Below, piece by piece: positions 34,321 through 44,351 of a DNA stretch of 64,000 bases (the first letter of the stretch is position 1; the number at the start of each line of letters is the position of its first letter). Below the pieces are notes generated by a model that saw only the letters and a list, made by a program, of their open reading frames with translations, was not told the DNA's origin and ran no database searches. Location: positions 16,179 to 80,178 of the forward strand of contig NZ_MRCS01000032.1 of assembly GCF_002303925.1 (NCBI RefSeq), written 5' to 3'. A program made the position numbers and the translations under genes. This stretch comes from Pseudomonas sp. ACN8. Its GTDB lineage: Bacteria; Pseudomonadota; Gammaproteobacteria; Pseudomonadales; Pseudomonadaceae.

Positions 34321-35975
34321 TCCGACATATACTGGCTCTTTTGAGCATCGCAGCCTTCGCACCGGTTGCCTGGGCGGCTGACGCCCTGACCGGCGCCGTG
34401 CAGAAACAACCGCTTAACGTGTCGGCAATCTTGATGTTTGTCGCCTTCGTTGGTGCGACCCTGTGCATTACCTACTGGGCGTCCAAGCGTAACAAATCGG
34501 CGGCCGATTACTACGCGGCAGGCGGCAAGATCACCGGTTTCCAGAACGGCCTGGCGATTGCCGGCGACTACATGTCGGCGGCGTCCTTCTTGGGTATTTC
34601 CGCGCTGGTATTCACCTCTGGCTACGATGGCCTGATCTACTCGATCGGCTTCCTGGTGGGCTGGCCGATCATTCTGTTTCTGATCGCCGAGCGCCTGCGT
34701 AACCTGGGCAAATACACTTTTGCCGACGTGGCATCCTATCGCTTGGGACAAACCCAGATCCGCTTGCTGTCCGCCTGCGGTTCGCTGGTGGTGGTGGCGT
34801 TCTACCTGATCGCGCAAATGGTCGGTGCCGGCAAGCTGATCCAGCTGCTGTTCGGTCTCGACTACCACGTGGCGGTGATCCTGGTCGGTATCCTGATGTG
34901 CATGTACGTGCTGTTCGGCGGCATGCTGGCGACCACCTGGGTGCAGATCATCAAGGCTGTGTTGCTGCTGTCCGGCGCTTCCTTCATGGCGCTGATGGTG
35001 ATGAAGCACGTCAACTTCGACTTCAACATGTTGTTCTCCGAGGCGATCAAGGTTCACCCTAAAGGTGAAGCGATCATGAGCCCGGGCGGCCTGGTGAAAG
35101 ATCCGATCTCGGCATTCTCCCTGGGGTTGGCGCTGATGTTCGGTACTGCGGGCCTGCCACACATCCTGATGCGCTTCTTCACCGTGAGTGACGCAAAAGA
35201 AGCGCGCAAGAGCGTGTTGTACGCAACCGGCTTCATCGGCTACTTCTATATCCTGACCTTCATCATCGGCTTCGGCGCGATCCTGCTGGTCAGCACCAAC
35301 CCGGCCTTCAAGGATGCGGCTGGCGCGCTGTTGGGCGGTACCAACATGGCGGCGGTGCACCTGGCCAATGCGGTCGGTGGCAGTATCTTCCTGGGGTTCA
35401 TCTCGGCGGTAGCGTTCGCAACCATCCTGGCCGTGGTGGCCGGCCTGACCCTCGCCGGTGCCTCGGCGGTGTCCCATGACCTGTACGCCAGCGTGATCAA
35501 GAAGGGCAAGGCCAACGAGAAGGACGAGATCCGCGTGTCGAAAATCACCACCATCGCCCTGGCGGTGCTGGCGATCGGCCTCGGCATCCTTTTCGAAAGC
35601 CAGAACATCGCATTCATGGTCGGCCTGGCATTCTCTATCGCGGCGAGCTGCAACTTCCCGGTGCTGCTGCTTTCCATGTACTGGCAAAAGCTGACCACTC
35701 GCGGCGCGATGATCGGGGGCTGGATGGGTCTGGTGAGCGCTGTGGGCTTGATGGTGCTGGGCCCGACCATCTGGGTGCAGATCCTGCATCACGAGAAGGC
35801 GATCTTCCCGTATGAGTACCCTGCACTGTTCTCGATGATCATTGCCTTTATCGGGATCTGGTTCTTCTCGATTACCGACAAGTCGACGGCGGCTGACAAC
35901 GAGCGGGCGCTGTTCTTCCCGCAGTTCGTGCGTTCGCAGACTGGTTTAGGGGCGAGTGGGGCGGTTTCGCACTAA
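34317..35975 (+). CDS. actP: Cation/acetate symporter ActP
   Basis: A 552-residue SSS-family sodium:solute symporter. It starts with a signal-like segment (MIRHILALLSIAAFAPVAWA), then about 13 membrane helices including SADYYAAGGKITGFQNGLAIAGDYMSAASFLG. It imports acetate and other short acids; uptake of acrylate or 3-hydroxypropionate here is a guess. Translation is coupled to the DUF485 gene by a four-base overlap. Codon use is strongly biased and core-like, unlike the AT-richer catabolic genes before it. Confidence 0.96.
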   Translation: MIRHILALLSIAAFAPVAWAADALTGAVQKQPLNVSAILMFVAFVGATLCITYWASKRNKSAADYYAAGGKITGFQNGLAIAGDYMSAASFLGISALVFTSGYDGLIYSIGFLVGWPIILFLIAERLRNLGKYTFADVASYRLGQTQIRLLSACGSLVVVAFYLIAQMVGAGKLIQLLFGLDYHVAVILVGILMCMYVLFGGMLATTWVQIIKAVLLLSGASFMALMVMKHVNFDFNMLFSEAIKVHPKGEAIMSPGGLVKDPISAFSLGLALMFGTAGLPHILMRFFTVSDAKEARKSVLYATGFIGYFYILTFIIGFGAILLVSTNPAFKDAAGALLGGTNMAAVHLANAVGGSIFLGFISAVAFATILAVVAGLTLAGASAVSHDLYASVIKKGKANEKDEIRVSKITTIALAVLAIGLGILFESQNIAFMVGLAFSIAASCNFPVLLLSMYWQKLTTRGAMIGGWMGLVSAVGLMVLGPTIWVQILHHEKAIFPYEYPALFSMIIAFIGIWFFSITDKSTAADNERALFFPQFVRSQTGLGASGAVSH

Positions 35976-36012
35976 GGCTTCAGCTTTGGCTGTGTAAGTT
36001 GGGTCAAACAGA

Positions 36013-36042
36013 AAATGCCGCGGTCGAGAGATCGCGGCATTT
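36013..36042 (+). terminator. Rho-independent terminator after actP
   Basis: AAATGCCGCG-N10-CGCGGCATTT is a perfect ten-base stem ending in a T run, 38 bases after the actP stop. Confidence 0.85.
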
Positions 36043-36196
36043 CTACTGGACGATTATCGCCCGCTATAGGGATGCAGACCGGTAGACAAGTGGCGGGGAT
36101 TGAGACTTAACGAGCTGTACAGACTTGCTGTTTAAAAGACAATGATGAGCAGTTAATAACTGCTAACAGAATGAAGCGATAGAGGCGGATAATAAT

Positions 36197-36643
36197 ATGA
36201 AGAATAATAATCCGGCGAGAGACCGTAGTTGTTGCAACACTGCGATGAGAAAAGCATCGCGCAGACTGACTCAGATTTACGACAACGCACTTAGCGAAGC
36301 AAATCTGAGGTCCACCCAGTATGCAATTTTATCTGAAATTTCCAACAGACTGAATGAGTGGCCATCGGTAACTGAGCTGGCTGAAATCATGGTGATGGAG
36401 AGATCTACGCTCGGACGTAATCTTAAACCACTGATGCGACAGGATTTTATACATTTAGCTGAACATCCGTTAGATCGCCGCCAACACTGTGTCACACTTA
36501 CGGATAAGGGCTTGCAAAAATTAAAAGACACTAAACCTTTATGGTTTGCTGCTCAGGAGCGCTTCTCTTCAGTGTTTGGGAAGGACGAAGAAAAGGTTCT
36601 GAGAAAAGTATTGCTGAGTATTGCCTACAGCGAATCATACTGA
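36197..36643 (+). CDS. MarR-family regulator
   Basis: A protein of 148 residues. The winged helix is WPSVTELAEIMVMERSTLGRNLKPLMRQDFI, with the wing HPLDRRQHCVTLTDKGLQKL. An N-terminal CC pair (RSCCNTAMRKASRRL) could sense oxidants. The gene and its surroundings are AT-rich relative to actP, suggesting transfer. No adjacent target gene remains on the right because an IS21 element follows; the ribosome site is weak. Confidence 0.85.
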   Translation: MKNNNPARDRSCCNTAMRKASRRLTQIYDNALSEANLRSTQYAILSEISNRLNEWPSVTELAEIMVMERSTLGRNLKPLMRQDFIHLAEHPLDRRQHCVTLTDKGLQKLKDTKPLWFAAQERFSSVFGKDEEKVLRKVLLSIAYSESY

Positions 36644-36833
36644 AAGCATTCACTTAAAAGTAAACGGATATAAATTACTTTCGATCGCTTGCGAAGTGGT
36701 TGCAGCCCAAATAAAATGCCGAAATTAATTTAAGGTTTTATAATTATATCATGCTCTTTTCTTGTAATTGCGATGTCTCATGGTCTAATCAAGGGTGAGG
36801 CTGATATTTTTTTGAGCCTTTAGTGAATATTTT

Positions 36834-36841
36834 CTTTATAA
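36834..36841. repeat. Target-site duplication, left copy
   Basis: CTTTATAA directly before the left end of the IS element; an identical copy follows the right end at 39422-39429. Confidence 0.9.
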
Positions 36842-37010
36842 TGTTAGCGCTGATTGAAAACTGACCCACCCTGCCGATTGAAAATTGACCCAGGGCGGAT
36901 TGCTGATTTTTGCCCCAGCAATTGTGGATAAGCTTAGCAGTCGTGTTCCGGTTGAAGGCTTATCAAGCCCCACCGCATGTAGGCATGCAGCAGGGTATTT
37001 ATGGTGCCGG

Positions 37011-37814
37011 TCAAAACGGTGCATCGTCCTCGATATCCTCTGCATCCTTGCGCTTTCGTTCACGCGATTTGATCTTTGTCTGGTCTGCCAAGGTGCTGTG
37101 TTGCAGGCGGTAGGACTCGTTGCCCGTTTCGACGATGTGGCAGTGGTGTGTAAGCCGATCCAGTAACGCTGTGGTCATCTTGGCGTCACCAAACACACTC
37201 GACCATTCCGAGAAGCTGAGGTTGGTGGTGATGACCACGCTGGTGTGCTCGTACAGTTTTGAAAGCAGGTGAAATAACAGCGCGCCACCACTCTGACTGA
37301 AGGGCAAATACCCAAGCTCATCGAGTATCACCAGGTCTGTCCGAAGCAGTCCCTGGGCGATTCGGCCTGCCTTACCATCGTACTTTTCACGCTCCAGCAG
37401 GTTGACGAGATCGACCGTGGAGAAGAACTGTACTCGTTTGTTATGAGTGGTGATTCCGGACACGGCCAAGGCACTGGCCAAGTGTGTTTTTCCGGTTCCA
37501 GGCCCACCGATGAACACGACATTTTGCGCAGTCTCCGTAAACTCAAGGCTGGATAATTCCTTGACCAGACGGGCATCAGCGCTGGAAGCGCTGAAGTCAA
37601 AGCCAGCTAAATCACGGTGCATGGGGAGCTTTGCCATGTTCATCTGATGATTCACAGAGCGCACGGCGCGATCTGCCTGCTCCTGTTGGAGCAGATGCTC
37701 AAGTAGCCATTTCGAGGATGCCGTCGAAGCTTCTCCCTGGGCCGCCAGTTCATCCCAAGCCTGCGCCATGCCATGCAGACGCAGTTCTTTAAGTTCTGCC
37801 ATCAAGTCACGCAT
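37011..37814 (-). CDS. istB: IS21 helper ATPase IstB
   Basis: A 267-residue AAA+ protein: Walker A FIGGPGTGKTHLASALA, Walker B DLVILDELGYLPFSQSGGALLF, then SVVITTNLSFSEWSSVFGDAKMT. ATG 37814 has GAGGAG seven bases upstream and overlaps the istA stop by eight bases (ATGCGTGA), showing coupling. It selects the target and stimulates the IstA transposase. Confidence 0.95.
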   Translation of the reverse strand: MRDLMAELKELRLHGMAQAWDELAAQGEASTASSKWLLEHLLQQEQADRAVRSVNHQMNMAKLPMHRDLAGFDFSASSADARLVKELSSLEFTETAQNVVFIGGPGTGKTHLASALAVSGITTHNKRVQFFSTVDLVNLLEREKYDGKAGRIAQGLLRTDLVILDELGYLPFSQSGGALLFHLLSKLYEHTSVVITTNLSFSEWSSVFGDAKMTTALLDRLTHHCHIVETGNESYRLQHSTLADQTKIKSRERKRKDAEDIEDDAPF

Positions 37815-39315
37815 TGCGGCTCTCCTCATCTGTTGTACGGAGTTGGTCATATCGGGCCGTGTTGGCAACGGGAGCCACCTTGAGTTGCAGGCTGGTTTCT
37901 ACGGAAGGCGGTGGTGCAGTAGCGGTGAGTCGGGCGAGAACATTTAAGATGTGATCGGCGCTCAGACTTCCCGACTCAAGCACCAGTTCTACCGCTACCA
38001 GCACCGGGTCAAGACCGGCGATGGGCACGGCAGCGAGCACCTGCGTCATGATTCGATCACCGTTGCTGTGACGTCTCAGGCCCCGTTTGAGAAGCCGCAA
38101 CGGATTGGGCAGATCGGCAAACGGTGCGCCATTGCGCAGTGCACCCGGCTTGCGTTCGATGACTGGGATGTAATGCTGCCAGTCAAAACTGACCTGATCT
38201 CGATCAAAGAGGCGCTCGTGGCTGGCAATCATTGCGTCATCGGCGATGACCACGATCCGGGATGGGTACAGACGGCTGCTGACCCACTGGCCGACTCGTT
38301 CACAAGGCACCGAATAGCGATTTCGCGCCACGCTGATCAGGCAGGTGCTGGAGACCCGTACGGTGCGCTCGACGTAGCCATCAAAGGCCGTCGGCATCGG
38401 CATCATTTCGACCTGCTCCAGCTCCAAAACTTCCGCCACCGTCAGTCCGTTGTACTGCGGATGCAGCAGCTCGCTCCAGAGCGCACGACAGCGTTGGCCG
38501 AGCCAGGCATTCAGTTCCTCGAAGGTGTGGAACATGCAGTTTTGAGCGTCAAGCCAAATGCGTCGTCGACTGTCTTGAACGTTCTTCTCGACAATGCCCT
38601 TTTCCCAGCCAGAGGCTACGTTGCAGAAATCCGGATCGAACAGGTAGTGCGCACACATCACGGAAAACCGGGCATTGACCGTGCGGCCCTTGCCTTTATT
38701 GACCTTGTCGACAGCCGTTTTCATGTTGTCGTAGATGCCGCGACGCGGCACGCCACCTAACGCTCCGAACGAGCGTGTATGGGCATCGAATAGCATCTCG
38801 TGACCTTGGCTAGGGTACGCAACCAACCAGAATGCGCGACTGGCGCACAGCTTCATGTGGGAGACCTGGATGCGTCGAAACAGGCCTCCGATCAGCAGCC
38901 CTTCTTCGCTCCAGTCAAATTGAAAAGCTTCACCGAGCGCAAACGTCAGCGGTACAAAAGCGCGTAAAGACTTGCCTTGCTCACCTCGCCACGAGCGTAC
39001 AAACGCCGTGAGCTGGCTGTAGCCGCCGTCATAACCCTCGGCCTTGATCTGCTCGAAAAGTGCTTTGGCGCTTCTGCGATTGTGCTTTGCCCGGAACGAA
39101 TCGGCTTTCAGCGCCTGTTCCAGCGTCTCGCGGAAAGGGCTGAGTTTGTTGAAGGTTGCGCACCGCTGGTACGCCGGCTGAGTAGCTTCGGGCGCTCTGA
39201 CCCATTTTCGGATGGTGTTTCTCGACAGCCCGGTACGCTTGGCTATCTGGTGCAGCGAGAGCTTGTCGCGGAAGTACATCCGCCGGATTTTTCCCAACAT
39301 TTCCATGCTGATCAC
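37807..39315 (-). CDS. istA: IS21 transposase IstA
   Basis: A 502-residue DDE transposase. The N-terminal HTH is LSLHQIAKRTGLSRNTIRKW. The core begins with QFDWSEEG (first Asp), the second Asp lies in GIYDNMKTAVDK, and a Glu follows in the WEKGIVEKNVQDSRRRIW region. The start is GTG 39315 with AGGAG eight bases upstream; ATG 39306 is the alternative. Full length, no interruption. Confidence 0.95.
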   Translation of the reverse strand: MISMEMLGKIRRMYFRDKLSLHQIAKRTGLSRNTIRKWVRAPEATQPAYQRCATFNKLSPFRETLEQALKADSFRAKHNRRSAKALFEQIKAEGYDGGYSQLTAFVRSWRGEQGKSLRAFVPLTFALGEAFQFDWSEEGLLIGGLFRRIQVSHMKLCASRAFWLVAYPSQGHEMLFDAHTRSFGALGGVPRRGIYDNMKTAVDKVNKGKGRTVNARFSVMCAHYLFDPDFCNVASGWEKGIVEKNVQDSRRRIWLDAQNCMFHTFEELNAWLGQRCRALWSELLHPQYNGLTVAEVLELEQVEMMPMPTAFDGYVERTVRVSSTCLISVARNRYSVPCERVGQWVSSRLYPSRIVVIADDAMIASHERLFDRDQVSFDWQHYIPVIERKPGALRNGAPFADLPNPLRLLKRGLRRHSNGDRIMTQVLAAVPIAGLDPVLVAVELVLESGSLSADHILNVLARLTATAPPPSVETSLQLKVAPVANTARYDQLRTTDEESRNA

Positions 39316-39421
39316 CCTGTGTTCTCCTGCTCGAAAAGTGAGCAGAAGCAGTTGAACACCTGGGTCAGTTTTCAGTCGGCAGAACAGCCTTTACTGGGTC
39401 AGTTTTCGGTCAGCGGCAACA

Positions 39422-39429
39422 CTTTATAA
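39422..39429. repeat. Target-site duplication, right copy
   Basis: CTTTATAA, identical to 36834-36841, directly after the right IS end. Confidence 0.9.
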
Positions 39430-39757
39430 AAATTGTCGTATTCCTGAATACAGGGATTTAAGGTTATAACCTCAAGTCGCTGGTTGGTCGGTCATTTGAG
39501 GAATGGTAGCTGAGTCGATATGTCGGCGTCCCCAGAGGAACTGATTTTGATGATCGCCTATATGTACACGCTTGAATTCGCCTAAATTTTAACCCGTTAT
39601 AGATCATTATAGGAAAAGAAAATAATGACTTCTGCGACTGGATCAGCCAAGACAATAACCGGCATTGGTTCTAGTGGTTGCGTAGCGGAATAGCATCAAG
39701 CGGAAAATACTCGAGTATATCGTTCGGAGATTCATGAAGGTTGATTCCCCTCATCTC
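39430..39757. other. AT-rich intergenic stretch after IS21
   Basis: No gene is seen. It continues the AT-rich DNA left of the IS element, and only short random frames occur. Confidence 0.4.
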
Positions 39758-39789
39758 CATAGCGAGGCAGATAAGCCTGCCCCGCTATG
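39758..39789 (-). terminator. Hairpin downstream of the OprD gene
   Basis: CATAGCGAGGCAG and CTGCCCCGCTATG form 13-base arms with one mismatch and a six-base loop, 39 bases after the OprD stop. There is no T run, so it may act as a stability hairpin or rho-assisted end. Confidence 0.55.
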
Positions 39790-39827
39790 CGACTGACCTT
39801 CACAGATGGAGGAGGGAAATGCTTCCC

Positions 39828-41204
39828 TCAAAGGAGATTGAAAGGGATGGTGGTGATGACTCTAAGCTCGTTCACACGCCCATCGATCTGGTTCTCGCTG
39901 CCGCGGTGAGCAAAGTAGAACGCGCGCAGGTTGCTATCTTTCAGGTTCCCGGACTGGATGACGTAGCTGGCCCCTAATCCGTATTCGTAATGATGCTCCC
40001 CATCAAGGCTTTTGACGTTGTAACCAGAGCCTTGGTAGTGCGTTCCGTCGATGCCCCAGCCACTGGCAGTGTAAATGCTCAGCTTAAGCCCAGGCACTCC
40101 ATGGCCAGCCATATCCACCGCGTAGGTTGCTCGGGTGGATTTCTCATTTGGTCCATTGAAATCAGAGTATTGTGCATTGGCCAAGAGGTTTGCGGCGGTT
40201 TCGTTAATGTAGTCGAAGTACTCGTTTCCGTTAACCTGCTGGTAGGCCAATGTCAGGCTATGAGAGGCATGTGTTGCGGTAATTGCCAGGCTATAACTCT
40301 GATTGTCTATATTGCCAAGCTTCGCCTCACCATCATCCACTGTTTTGTAATAGTTGAGTGCGGTAGTAAATCCAAGTGTGTCAGCGCTGCCTAAGTTATA
40401 TATGGCTCCTACATAGTATTGCTTCCAGATGTCCTGCATCTGGGAGGCAAAAACACTGGTGGCGATGGATGTAGTTGGGCTGTAGGTTAAGCCAGCCATA
40501 TTAACGCGATTTGATTCGGCGGTGGCACTTCCATATTTTCCGCGAAATGCAGTCAAGCTTTGCTCGTTTCGAGGTGAAACTCGGTCAAAGGTGCCCACCG
40601 TAAGGTTGAAGTTTTTGAGCTCTTTTGAAGTTATGGTAACACCATCAAAACTGGAGGGTAGCACCCGATTGTTGTAATCGGCGAGAACAGGCGTTGCCAT
40701 GCTCTGACGACCAGCTGTTAGAACCGTATTAGAAATGCGGGCTTTTAGGTTCGCGATTCCAAGTTTGCTCCATTGGTCTACTACGTCGCTATCGCTGCTA
40801 GTCAGCGTGCGGTTGTTAGGACCTGCAACTGTCCCTTTTCCACGTTCCAGCGCAGTTACGTTCTGTCCCACAAATTCGACACCAAGCCCGACGGTTCCCT
40901 GGGAAAAGCCGGAGGTATAGTTAAGGAGAGTGCCTTGAACCCAATTTTCACGACTGTGGGTGTTGGCCCGACTACCATCGCCTTTATAGTAGCGGAAGAT
41001 TGGTCCAGCGATTGATCGCTCTTTGGAGTACCAATTTCTAGTATAGCCGGATAGAGACTGATCATTGATGAATCCACCTGCATCAGTTTGCGCATTTTTC
41101 GGATTGAGCGTGAAGATTGAATATTCCGTATCTTGACTTGCTAAAGATGCTGCGTGATATCCACTCGATATAATGGTGACTAATATTGCTTTTCTGAGCT
41201 GCAT
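39828..41204 (-). CDS. OprD-family outer-membrane porin
   Basis: About 458 residues with a signal peptide (MQLRKAILVTIISSGYHAAS). It has OprD hallmarks: GFINDQSLSGYTRNWY near the N-terminus, LKARISNTVLTAGRQSMATPVL, and amphipathic beta strands to the end (RVITTIPFNLL). It should import small acids or peptides. It lies in the same orientation as the M81 peptidase and MFS genes, 200 bases downstream, suggesting a shared substrate. ATG 41204 is preferred over 41219. Confidence 0.92.
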   Translation of the reverse strand: MQLRKAILVTIISSGYHAASLASQDTEYSIFTLNPKNAQTDAGGFINDQSLSGYTRNWYSKERSIAGPIFRYYKGDGSRANTHSRENWVQGTLLNYTSGFSQGTVGLGVEFVGQNVTALERGKGTVAGPNNRTLTSSDSDVVDQWSKLGIANLKARISNTVLTAGRQSMATPVLADYNNRVLPSSFDGVTITSKELKNFNLTVGTFDRVSPRNEQSLTAFRGKYGSATAESNRVNMAGLTYSPTTSIATSVFASQMQDIWKQYYVGAIYNLGSADTLGFTTALNYYKTVDDGEAKLGNIDNQSYSLAITATHASHSLTLAYQQVNGNEYFDYINETAANLLANAQYSDFNGPNEKSTRATYAVDMAGHGVPGLKLSIYTASGWGIDGTHYQGSGYNVKSLDGEHHYEYGLGASYVIQSGNLKDSNLRAFYFAHRGSENQIDGRVNELRVITTIPFNLL

Positions 41205-41406
41205 TGAAGTATTCCCCAATAACTTTATGGCAGATTTGTAAAAATTATTTTTGTGCGGAAAGTGAGGGTGGTCTTATATGTGTCTATGCTTTTTGACCGG
41301 TCGGCTTATTAAGCTGGCTTCGAAATGTTGTTATTTGTCTTTTGGCTGTTTTTCCAGCGTTGGCAAAAGGAGCACTATTGGTTTAGGAGCGCTCCCTGAA
41401 TTGCTC

Positions 41407-42894
41407 TTAGTTAAATGGTAATCCATTCGGTTTCAGCCTGATACCCTTTTTAAGTTTGGTCCATGGTATGTCCGCCGGATCGGCGATCATAGGCCCAGGG
41501 GCTTTGGCTACCAGTACTCTTTCAGCGATTGGTTCGAAGTCAGCACGGAAGTGAACTGAGCTTTTGTTGACGAGAATACTCATGTTCTCTGGTTCAATAC
41601 CGGCAACGCGATAAAGGACGCGGTCTAGCATCTGACTCTTGCTGGAGCTAACCGCGATTTTTACGCCCTCGATTTGCAGACAAGCAACGGGTCCTAAATC
41701 GACTTCCATGCCATGCATCATCGGCCCTGCAAAACGGCATTGGCCGTTTGATAGGTGGATAACTTCGAACTCAGCCTCGAGTGGAGAGTCTCCTTCAACA
41801 CTGGATTGTCCGCCTAGGGCGATAAAAATCCTCCCGCCAACCCCAGCCTTCATCGCTTCTTGTACTGCACTTGGGTCCCATAACAGGCCTACACCCGCGC
41901 TTCGAGCCCCATTGCGCAGAAGCGCCTTGATCATGCCGGTTGTATTGGAATCTCCGCCGGCACCAGGGTTGTCTTGGGTATCGGCAATAACGACAGGCTT
42001 GCTGGCTCCATTGGCGATAGTGATAGCAAGCGTCACCGCTTCGTCCGGATCTAGGAAGGGTACCTCCCAGTAATCCTCTCCATCCGTAATCATTTTGTGA
42101 AGTTCAGTTACTGCGCTCTGTAGGTCATATTCATTGGTGCCATAGCCCCATACAACCGGGCCACATTCTTCAAAGTCAGCAGCTGGAAAGCCAGGCGAAA
42201 AAGAGAGTGAAAGGTCTGTGCTCTCTAGCGCTTCCAATCGCTCGTATAGAGATTTGGCGGGGGCCAGGAGGGTGCACATCCCATTGATAGGAATGAGGAA
42301 TGGCAGTCGTAAGCTAAACCGGTGCAGCTTGCCGCTCCCTATGCGTAGAGACATAAGCTCAGCGGCGCGCTTCCCGGTATCTGCCATGTCGATATGAGGG
42401 TAAGTTCTGTATGCGACCATTGCGTCTGCATTGTCAATCATGGCTTGCGTTACGTTCGCATGGAGGTCCAAAGACACGACGATTGGCATGTTGTCTCCTA
42501 CGACTGTGCGTAGGCGTTTCAGCAGTGTGCCTTCTCCGTCGTCAGTGTGTTCCGCCACCATTGCGCCATGCAAATCCAAGTAAATGCCGTGGATTTCTTC
42601 CAATGCCGCGGCTTGGAGAATTTCGTCAACAATGCGGTCATAAGTTTCCTTGCGTACGTGAGCCGAGGGGCTTGCCCCGGCCCATATTACAGGGACGGTT
42701 TCATATCCGAGTCGCTCTGCTTCAAGCAAAAAACCGCCAGCAGGGATATTTACTTCACGCAGGGATAAAACATCATCACCACGAACCAGCTGCGGGAAGC
42801 CTTCGCCCCTCACAAAATTCTCGTACCCTGCTTTAGTGGGTGCGAACGTGTTTGTTTCATGCTGAAAACCAGCAACAAGAATCCGATGTGTCAT
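41407..42894 (-). CDS. M81-family metallopeptidase (microcystinase MlrC-like)
   Basis: About 495 residues: RILVAGFQHETNTFAP, GIYLDLHGAMV and VSLDLHANVT (probable zinc ligands), AYRTYPHIDMADTG, then the C-terminal domain DNPGAGGDSNTTGMIKALL. MlrC cleaves linear microcystin fragments; other members act on small peptides or amides. ATG 42894 (MTHRILVAGF) fits the family start; the frame to 42954 overlaps the MFS gene. The substrate here is unknown but should be taken in by the adjacent MFS carrier and OprD porin. Confidence 0.9.
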   Translation of the reverse strand: MTHRILVAGFQHETNTFAPTKAGYENFVRGEGFPQLVRGDDVLSLREVNIPAGGFLLEAERLGYETVPVIWAGASPSAHVRKETYDRIVDEILQAAALEEIHGIYLDLHGAMVAEHTDDGEGTLLKRLRTVVGDNMPIVVSLDLHANVTQAMIDNADAMVAYRTYPHIDMADTGKRAAELMSLRIGSGKLHRFSLRLPFLIPINGMCTLLAPAKSLYERLEALESTDLSLSFSPGFPAADFEECGPVVWGYGTNEYDLQSAVTELHKMITDGEDYWEVPFLDPDEAVTLAITIANGASKPVVIADTQDNPGAGGDSNTTGMIKALLRNGARSAGVGLLWDPSAVQEAMKAGVGGRIFIALGGQSSVEGDSPLEAEFEVIHLSNGQCRFAGPMMHGMEVDLGPVACLQIEGVKIAVSSSKSQMLDRVLYRVAGIEPENMSILVNKSSVHFRADFEPIAERVLVAKAPGPMIADPADIPWTKLKKGIRLKPNGLPFN

Positions 42895-42916
42895 GGCAGA
42901 GTCTACTCCTACAGCG

Positions 42917-44227
42917 TCAAGCAGTTTGCTTGTGATGAATATTCCGGGTGGCATGGTCGGCCGGGCGATGCAACGCGAGAAGGGCTGCGCCCAAAACTAA
43001 TACCGCCGCCATGAGTAATAGCCCTGCATTTGGGTTGCTCGTAGCACTTTTGGCATATCCAATAAGTGTTGGGCTAAAAAAGCCTCCCAGTAGGCCGATC
43101 GTGTTGATGACGGCGATACCACCTGCTGCTGAGTCGCCTTTTAGATGCTGGCTGGGAATTGCCCAGAATACGGTGTAAGCGGCCCACATCATTGATGTCG
43201 CTACAGTTAGGAAGGTGAGGGCAATTGCAAAGTTGTCTTTGTATTGTACAGAACCGACCAAACAAGCTGCACCAATAAGCGCTGGAACTGCAGAGTGCCA
43301 GCGTCGTTCGTTGTATAGGTCAGAAGTTCTTCCAAAAACAAGCATCCCAAAAATTGCTCCTATGTAAGGGATCGCGGAGTACAGGCCGATGGTGGTTGTG
43401 TTTGTGACACCCGCCTCACGGATAATGGTAGGCAGCCAGAAGCTGATCGCATAGATGCCGCAGATGACACAGAAGTAACCAGCTGCCATCAAATATACAC
43501 GCCAATTTTTAAGTACCTTGCTGAAAGAATGATCATGCCCTGGGGCGCTTGAGATGTGGATGCGCAACGTCTCTTTTTCCTCAGTGTTTAACCAGCTTGC
43601 ATCGTCCGGTTTGTCACTTAATACTTTAAGCGCCAAAAGTCCAAGGAATACGGCAGGCAAAGCTTCGATGAGGAACATCCACTGCCAGCCTGCCATCCCA
43701 TGAACACCAGCAAAAGTTGTCATGAGCCAAGTTGAAAGAGGCCCACCGATCATTCCCCCAAGAGGTCCGGCAATCATAACGATGGCCATAGTTCGAGCCA
43801 TACGCTCACGGCCATACCAAAGCGTCAGGTAGAAAATTAAACCGGGTGCGAATCCTGCCTCAAAGACTCCAAGCAAGAATCGGAGAACATAAAATGATGT
43901 CTCATTGTGTACGAAAATCATCGAGGCTGAAGTCAGCCCCCAAAGTATCATCACGCGACTGAGAGTAATGCGTGCGCCGATTTTGGGTAGCAATAGATTG
44001 CTGGGCGTTTCAAAAATGGCGTAACCGATAAAAAATATGCCAGCGCCAAGCCCGTAAGCTGCGTCCGATAAGCCTAAGTCACTTTGCATTTGAAGTTTAG
44101 CAAAACCTACGTTGACTCGGTCGAGGTAGGCGATCATGTAGCAGATCACCAAAAACGGTAAAAGACGACAGTCGATTTTCCTGTAGGCCCTTTGAAGCGT
44201 AATTGGAGATATTTGATAATTGTTCAT
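42917..44227 (-). CDS. MFS transporter, anion:cation symporter (ACS) family
   Basis: A protein of 436 residues with 12 membrane helices. The typical ACS start is RKIDCRLLPFLVICYMIAYLDRVNVGFAKL, with GVFEAGFAPGLIFYLTLWYGRERMARTMA. The family moves organic acids such as tartrate or phthalate. GGGAG lies just before the ATG, and the stop is 22 bases before the M81 start. It is divergent from a LysR gene. Confidence 0.93.
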   Translation of the reverse strand: MNNYQISPITLQRAYRKIDCRLLPFLVICYMIAYLDRVNVGFAKLQMQSDLGLSDAAYGLGAGIFFIGYAIFETPSNLLLPKIGARITLSRVMILWGLTSASMIFVHNETSFYVLRFLLGVFEAGFAPGLIFYLTLWYGRERMARTMAIVMIAGPLGGMIGGPLSTWLMTTFAGVHGMAGWQWMFLIEALPAVFLGLLALKVLSDKPDDASWLNTEEKETLRIHISSAPGHDHSFSKVLKNWRVYLMAAGYFCVICGIYAISFWLPTIIREAGVTNTTTIGLYSAIPYIGAIFGMLVFGRTSDLYNERRWHSAVPALIGAACLVGSVQYKDNFAIALTFLTVATSMMWAAYTVFWAIPSQHLKGDSAAGGIAVINTIGLLGGFFSPTLIGYAKSATSNPNAGLLLMAAVLVLGAALLALHRPADHATRNIHHKQTA

Positions 44228-44351
44228 ATTACTCCCCTGGTTCGTTCATCTGTGGCTCATCTTCAACTGGCATGCTGGAGTGAGCAAGAGCAACTTTTTA
44301 GTGATATCGTTGCTCTCAAGGCAACGGCACCATTTGCGGGCAGGGTAAGTA

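Larger units (their letters stand above)
36842..39421 (-). mobile_element. Complete IS21-family insertion sequence
   Basis: The element is 2580 bases with matching ends: TGTTAGCGCTGATTGAAAAC at the left and, in complement, TGTTGCCGCTGACCGAAAAC at the right, each followed by TGACCCA. A second internal GAAAA(C/T)TGACCCAGG repeat lies at each end, the usual multiple terminal repeats of IS21. It encodes istA and istB on the minus strand and is flanked by an exact eight-base duplication. It therefore inserted recently and is intact. It sits in AT-rich intergenic DNA between the MarR and OprD genes. Confidence 0.95.

Noticed and set aside
34311..35792. 493-residue open frame antisense to actP
   Set aside because: Composition (His/Gln/Arg-rich) is that of a shadow of a GC-rich gene; there is no start signal and the actP protein is unmistakable.
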